Program-made: the position numbers and the translations under genes
Part shown: positions 60,390-64,000 of the stretch, in pieces
Position numbering within the stretch: the stretch's first letter is position 1
How the letters are laid out: every line of letters starts with the position of its first letter
The notes under the pieces: model-generated
The model's input: only the letters and a program-made list of their open reading frames with translations
Told to the model about the DNA's origin: nothing
Databases searched by the model: none
Assembly: GCA_964618895.1 (NCBI GenBank)
Contig: CAZUDO010000012.1
Coordinates: forward strand, 65,235 to 129,234
DNA length: 64,000 nt
Direction: 5' to 3'
Source: CAZUDO01 sp964618895
GTDB lineage: Bacteria > Desulfobacterota > Binatia > DP-6

Positions 60390-61742
60390 CTAGAACGGGA
60401 GCTCCGCGGCCTGTAGGTGCAGCATCTCGTCGAACATCGCTCGGCAGGCCGCCTCGTTGGGTGGAGCGGTTGGGTCCTCCATCACGGCGCGCAAGGCGAG
60501 CGTCTCGTCGCGGGCGAGGGCGGACCGGACGATCAGGTTCTGTAGTGCGATCTGCGTGGCGATGTAGCCAGCGATCGGTTCGGCAATAGGCGGCATCGTG
60601 TCGGGGTGGATGCCGGTCCCGTCGACGTGGGCCCCCACTTCGACGATCGCCCCGTCGGCGACGTTGGGGATGTACCCCCGGTTCGGAACGTTGACCGCCT
60701 TCAGCCGGGTATGGCGGCCGGTCCACATCGCGGCGATGATCGGGATCACCTCCTCCAGGCTGTGACCGAGCTTGCGGGTGGGAAGCGGGATCCGGGTGTC
60801 GGCGACGCGGGTCGTCAGCCGTTCGACGAAGCGGTCGAGGCGGTCGAACTGATCGACGTGGGCGGGGTGAAAGCCGCCGATCTGGTGCGCGAACGGCAGA
60901 TACTCGCCGATGTGGCTGTCGACGGAGCACGGCACCAGGCCGAAGGTGCGCACCATGTGCGTGACCAGCGGCACGTACAGCTGATCGCCCAACATCGCGA
61001 GTAGCGGACGGTGCGCCGTCGCTTTGACGAAGCGAGTCGTCAGCGGCCCGAAGTCGAAGAACTTCCGCGCGAACAGCGCCTTCACCCGCGGCATCAGGTC
61101 CTCGCCCGTGCGCGCGTGGCGCATCTCGGTGAAGAAGGTGAAGTGATTGATGCCTGACGCCCGCGCGTCGATGTCGGCGGCACGGATGCGCAGCAGGCGG
61201 CCCAGGCGCACCACGCCGATCGGCATCTCGTGGCACATCCCGACGCACCGCACCTTGGTGCCCTCGGTGATCGCCAGCGTGACCCGGCTCATGGGGTTCG
61301 ACAGGTTGATCAGGAACGCCTCGGGACAGTAGCGCTCGATGCTGGCGCAGATGCTGAGCGTGTTCTTGATGCTGCGCAGCGAATGGAACACCGCGCCGGG
61401 GCCGCCGTTCTCCCCGTTCACCTGGGTGGCGCCGTAGCGTTTCGGGATCTCGTAGTCCTGGCGCCAGTACTGAAACCGGCCGAACTCGGCGCTGCTCACG
61501 CAGAAGTCCGCACCGTCGAAGGCCGCGCCGGGATCGGTCGTGCATTCGAGGTGGACCGGCGACCCGCAGCCCGCGTTGAGCTTCGCGGCGAATCGGTACG
61601 CCCGCTGGAGACGCGTCGCGTTCACGTCGTGGAGCACGAGACGGCTGCCCGCCAGCGCACGGGTGTGCAGGACGTCGTTTACCATGGTGGGCCCGAAAGA
61701 CAGTCCGCCGGCGCCGATGAGCGTGATCTTGGGACCGGTCAT
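60390..61742 (-). CDS. Glycoside hydrolase family 4 (alpha-glucosidase/galactosidase-like)
   Basis: A 450-residue GH4 enzyme starting ATG 61742 in ATGA overlap with a thiolase gene. KITLIGAGGLSFGPTMVNDV binds NAD+; the metal ligands are Cys170 in GMCHEMP and His200 in GINHFTFF; NGENGGPGAVFHSLRSIKNT and NVPNRGYIPNVADGAIVEVG are family segments. GH4 uses NAD+ and Mn2+ in an oxidation-elimination mechanism on alpha- or beta-glycosides. It is embedded in a lipid-type hydratase-aldolase operon, so a sterol/terpenoid glycoside substrate is possible (inference). Confidence 0.93.
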   Translation of the reverse strand: MTGPKITLIGAGGLSFGPTMVNDVLHTRALAGSRLVLHDVNATRLQRAYRFAAKLNAGCGSPVHLECTTDPGAAFDGADFCVSSAEFGRFQYWRQDYEIPKRYGATQVNGENGGPGAVFHSLRSIKNTLSICASIERYCPEAFLINLSNPMSRVTLAITEGTKVRCVGMCHEMPIGVVRLGRLLRIRAADIDARASGINHFTFFTEMRHARTGEDLMPRVKALFARKFFDFGPLTTRFVKATAHRPLLAMLGDQLYVPLVTHMVRTFGLVPCSVDSHIGEYLPFAHQIGGFHPAHVDQFDRLDRFVERLTTRVADTRIPLPTRKLGHSLEEVIPIIAAMWTGRHTRLKAVNVPNRGYIPNVADGAIVEVGAHVDGTGIHPDTMPPIAEPIAGYIATQIALQNLIVRSALARDETLALRAVMEDPTAPPNEAACRAMFDEMLHLQAAELPF

Positions 61743-62905
61743 CGCCCCAGGATGAGCCCGCTGGTCGGGCAGCCGGTGCCCGCGGTGACGAGCACGTGCT
61801 CGACGCCACGCACCTGATTGCACGACGTGCCACGGATCTGGCGCACCGCCTCGGTGATGCCGTTCATGCCGTGGATGTAGGCCTCGCCGAGCAAGCCGCC
61901 GCTGGTGTTGATGGGGAGGCGCCCCCCGAGCGACAGATTCTCGATGGTCGCGAAGTCCTTGCCCTCGCCCCGGCCGCAAAACCCGAGCTCCTCCAGCTGG
62001 ACCAGCACGAACGGCGTGAAGTGGTCGTAGAGGAACGCGGTCTGGATGTCGGCGGGGGTGAGGCCCGATTCGGCCCACAACTTCTTCGCCACCACGCCCA
62101 TCTCCGGCAGGCCGGTGATCTCGGGGCGGTAGTAGCTGGTCATCAGCTCGCCGTCGTCGGCCGCGCCCTGGGCCGCCGCCGTGATGAGCGCCGGCGGTTG
62201 GCGCAGATCGCGGGCCCGTTCGGCGGTGGTCACCACCAGCGCGACGCCACCGTCGCTCTCCTGGCAGCAATCGAGGAGCCGCAGCACCGGCTCGACGATC
62301 CAGCGAGACTGCTGATGGTCCTCCAGGGTGATCGGGCGCTGGTAGAACCACGCCGCCGGGTTCGTCGCCGCGTGGGTGCGGTCCACCACCGAGATGCGGC
62401 CGAAGTCCTCGTTGGTGACGCCGTACTCGTGCATGTAGCGGCGCGCGTGCAGCGCCACCCAGCTCGCCGGCGTGAGCAGCCCGTACGGGCCGTACATGTC
62501 GAGGAACGGCGGCAGCGTCGCCGGGCCCGTCATGGCGGCACCACCGAAGCGCATGCCGGAGCGTTCGTTGAACGCGCGGTAGCACACGACGACATCGGCG
62601 GCGCCGGTGGCCACCGCCATCGCCGCCTGCATGACGACGGCGCAGGCGCCGCCCCCGCCGTAGGGGATGCGTGAGAACAGGTTCAGCCGGGGGATGCCGA
62701 GGTTGCGCGCCACCTCGGCTTCCTCGTTCGAGTCCATCGTGAAGGTGACCAAGCCGTCCACGTCACGCGGCGACAGGCCGGCGTCGTCGAGCGCGGCCTT
62801 GGCCGCCTCGCAGGCGAGCCGGAGCTCGCTGCGGCCCGACGCCTTGGAGAACTCGGTCTGCCCGATGCCGGCGATGGCTGCTCGGTTGCGCAGGGAACGG
62901 CTCAC
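61739..62905 (-). CDS. Thiolase-family lipid-transfer/aldolase-like protein (second copy)
   Basis: A 388-residue SCPx/Ltp-branch thiolase: RNRAAIAGIGQTEFSKASGRS start, IPYGGGGACAVVMQAAMAVATG in the nucleophile region, VVDRTHAATNPAAWFYQRPIT and LFGRGEGKDF-like LGFCGRGEGKDF, TSGGLLGEAYIHGMNG. It overlaps GH4 and the MaoC gene by 4 bases each. Next to DUF35 and MaoC genes, it resembles the Ltp2 aldolase of steroid side-chain removal. A Cys in GACAV leaves a thiolase reaction possible. Confidence 0.9.
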   Translation of the reverse strand: MSRSLRNRAAIAGIGQTEFSKASGRSELRLACEAAKAALDDAGLSPRDVDGLVTFTMDSNEEAEVARNLGIPRLNLFSRIPYGGGGACAVVMQAAMAVATGAADVVVCYRAFNERSGMRFGGAAMTGPATLPPFLDMYGPYGLLTPASWVALHARRYMHEYGVTNEDFGRISVVDRTHAATNPAAWFYQRPITLEDHQQSRWIVEPVLRLLDCCQESDGGVALVVTTAERARDLRQPPALITAAAQGAADDGELMTSYYRPEITGLPEMGVVAKKLWAESGLTPADIQTAFLYDHFTPFVLVQLEELGFCGRGEGKDFATIENLSLGGRLPINTSGGLLGEAYIHGMNGITEAVRQIRGTSCNQVRGVEHVLVTAGTGCPTSGLILGR

Positions 62906-63342
62906 GCGCCGGCCCTCACCAGGGGCAGCCCGACGACGGCCGTTCCCGACACGTGATCGCCCTCCGCGTTGGTCGCCCGGAACTCGACCTCGACGAGGCC
63001 CTCGTCACCGACCCGCGACGTGCCGGTGACCCGTCCGGTGTATGCGAGCGTCGAGCCCGCGTACGCCGGCACGCCGAGGCGGATCGCGATCTTCTTCACC
63101 ATCGCGTTCGGGCCCGCCCAGTCGGTCAGGAAGCGGCTGCAGTAGCCGTTGTCGGTCATGATGTTCAGGAAGATGTTCGGGGAGCCCTGCGAGTTGGCGT
63201 AGTCCCGGTCGTGGTGGACCGGCATGAAGTCGCGGGTCGCGACCGCCCCCGCGACCACCACCGTAGCGGTCACGTCGATCGTCATCGGGGTGATCGCGTC
63301 GCCGATCCGGATCGTGTTCCAGTCGAGAGTCGTGGTCGTCAT
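62902..63342 (-). CDS. MaoC-family enoyl-CoA hydratase subunit (ChsH1-like)
   Basis: A 146-residue hotdog hydratase: TIRIGDAITPMTIDVTATV, the hydratase motif with catalytic Asp/His in TRDFMPVHHDRDYA (D-x2-P-x-H), and DWAGPNAMVKKIAIRLGVPAYAG. This gene carries the active half; its partner is the FAS1-like gene at the window end. In steroid catabolism the ChsH1-ChsH2 pair hydrates the shortened side chain before the aldolase acts. Confidence 0.9.
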   Translation of the reverse strand: MTTTTLDWNTIRIGDAITPMTIDVTATVVVAGAVATRDFMPVHHDRDYANSQGSPNIFLNIMTDNGYCSRFLTDWAGPNAMVKKIAIRLGVPAYAGSTLAYTGRVTGTSRVGDEGLVEVEFRATNAEGDHVSGTAVVGLPLVRAGA

Positions 63343-63746
63343 CGAGGTTCACTCCGCGGGCGGAACTGGGGCAGCGATACCCCGTTGTCGAAATGCTGGA
63401 TGAAGGCCTGCACCGGCATGCCGATGGTCACGGCGTTCGGGTCGACGTCGCAGAGATTCGACACGAGGCGGGTGCCCTCTTCGAGTTCGACCAGCGCGAC
63501 GATGTAGGTGCCGTCGAACCACGGCCAGGACGGATGGCGCGGCATGACGAAGCTGTACACTACGCCCCGTCCGGACGATTCGATCGTATCCCAGGCGAGC
63601 GAGTTACACCGCGGGCACATCGGCCGCGGCGGGTGGCGCAGGGTCGCGCAACCCGAGCAACGCTGGATCAGCAGCTTGCCCTCTTTGAGTGCGTCCCAGA
63701 AGAACTTGGTGTCGGGCGTCGTCGTCGGAGCCAGGCGGTCGCTCAT
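63339..63746 (-). CDS. DUF35 OB-fold/zinc-ribbon protein (second copy)
   Basis: A 135-residue DUF35 protein: zinc knuckles CSGCATLRHPPRPMCPRC, and OB-fold GRGVVYSFVMPRHPSWPWFDG, EEGTRLVSNLC. It overlaps both neighbours by 4 bases and lies between the FAS1-like hotdog gene and the MaoC gene. In ChsH2 these DUF35 and hotdog parts are one protein; here they are separate. Confidence 0.93.
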   Translation of the reverse strand: MSDRLAPTTTPDTKFFWDALKEGKLLIQRCSGCATLRHPPRPMCPRCNSLAWDTIESSGRGVVYSFVMPRHPSWPWFDGTYIVALVELEEGTRLVSNLCDVDPNAVTIGMPVQAFIQHFDNGVSLPQFRPRSEPR

Positions 63747-64000
63747 TTCAGCAGGGCCTCCAGGTCGGGCTTGAACTTGAGGATGCGAAACATCTGCCGG
63801 CCCACGACTACTCCCTGCTCGTCGCGGAAGGTCGTGGCCCAGGTGATGAAGTATCCCGGCCCGACCCGCGTCTGCTTCTGGTCTGAGACCGATTCGATCA
63901 CCGTCGTCGACCTGACTACCTCTCCCAGGCGGAGATAGCGCACGATCTCGAACTCCGAGTTGGTCGCCAGGGTAGCGATGAAGCCAGCCTCGTCGAGCGG
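63743..64000 (-). CDS. FAS1-like/MaoC N-terminal dehydratase protein (5' end outside window)
   Basis: The frame is open to the window edge; 85 C-terminal residues are visible (PLDEAGFIATLATNSEFEI, then VRYLRLGEVVRSTTVIESV, GPGYFITWATTFRDEQG). This is the C-terminal part of the FAS1-like N-terminal dehydratase family (ATNSEFEIVRYLRLGE is typical). It overlaps the DUF35 gene by 4 bases and is probably the ChsH2-like hotdog partner of the MaoC gene. Confidence 0.88.
   Translation of the reverse strand, partial: PLDEAGFIATLATNSEFEIVRYLRLGEVVRSTTVIESVSDQKQTRVGPGYFITWATTFRDEQGVVVGRQMFRILKFKPDLEALLK

Overview
The window is a 64 kb piece of a GC-rich bacterial chromosome with dense, often 4-bp-overlapping operons. 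It encodes flagellar stator proteins (MotA/MotB), lipoproteins, a LolB-like protein, complete peptidoglycan-recycling genes and a bactofilin, so the cell is Gram-negative-like and probably motile. The ffh-rpsP-khpA-rimM-trmD-SPOUT-rplS cluster, paired DUF507 genes, a giant Myxococcus-type cysteine-rich repeat protein (DUF4215/myxo_disulf_rpt) and abundant acyl-CoA dehydrogenase, MaoC, DUF35 and lipid-transfer thiolase genes suggest a deltaproteobacterial-type lineage (Myxococcota/Desulfobacterota/Binatota-like). That placement is inference; no 16S gene is present.

Layout. 1-1.4 kb: two adjacent acyl-CoA dehydrogenase subunits, then tRNA-Val. 1.6-2.4 kb: a secreted small protein and a coiled-coil phasin-like protein behind a strong leader hairpin. 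9.1-2.4 kb (minus): one long operon maf-yggS-proC-yggT-DUF167-fmdB-hyuA-hyuB. 9.2-14.7 kb: a soluble lytic transglycosylase tail-to-tail with ldcA, a serine hydrolase and mpl (murein turnover and recycling). 14.8-21.6 kb (plus): two DUF507 genes, groESL, then the SRP/ribosome/tRNA-methylation operon. 26.5-21.7 kb (minus): TPR lipoprotein, LolB-like lipoprotein, OppD/OppF-type ATPases, bactofilin. 30.1-26.6 kb (minus): zinc ribbon, moaB, moaD, moaE and a CPA2 antiporter. 30.2-31.5 kb: miaB. 37.4-31.5 kb: a 1958-residue secreted protein with about 46 disulfide repeats. 39.9-37.7 kb: PanE-like, JAMM-peptidase and dihydroorotate-dehydrogenase-like genes. 41.0-48.9 kb: flippase-like protein, FAD dehydrogenase, acyltransferase, and a lipid/steroid-type hydratase-aldolase module with a glycosyltransferase and PHP phosphoesterase. 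48.9-60.4 kb: TPR-metallopeptidase lipoprotein, Cys-rich secreted protein, esterase, two-component pair, collagen-like surface protein, HAD phosphatase, motAB. 64.0-60.4 kb (minus): a second hydratase-aldolase module fused by overlap to a GH4 glycosidase.

The most notable points are: (1) the giant repeat protein, whose units fall into a higher-order pattern; (2) a MoaD sulfur carrier ending in Gly-Gly-His instead of Gly-Gly, with a JAMM metallopeptidase that could trim it about 9 kb away; (3) two genes whose only sensible start is CTG inside a CTGA stop/start overlap; (4) a ChsH2/ChsH1/Ltp2-like hydratase-aldolase set encoded twice, once translationally coupled to a GH4 glycosidase; (5) an OppDF pair lacking permeases but embedded with envelope lipoproteins and bactofilin. 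All functional assignments are from reading the sequence against remembered families; no searches were run.
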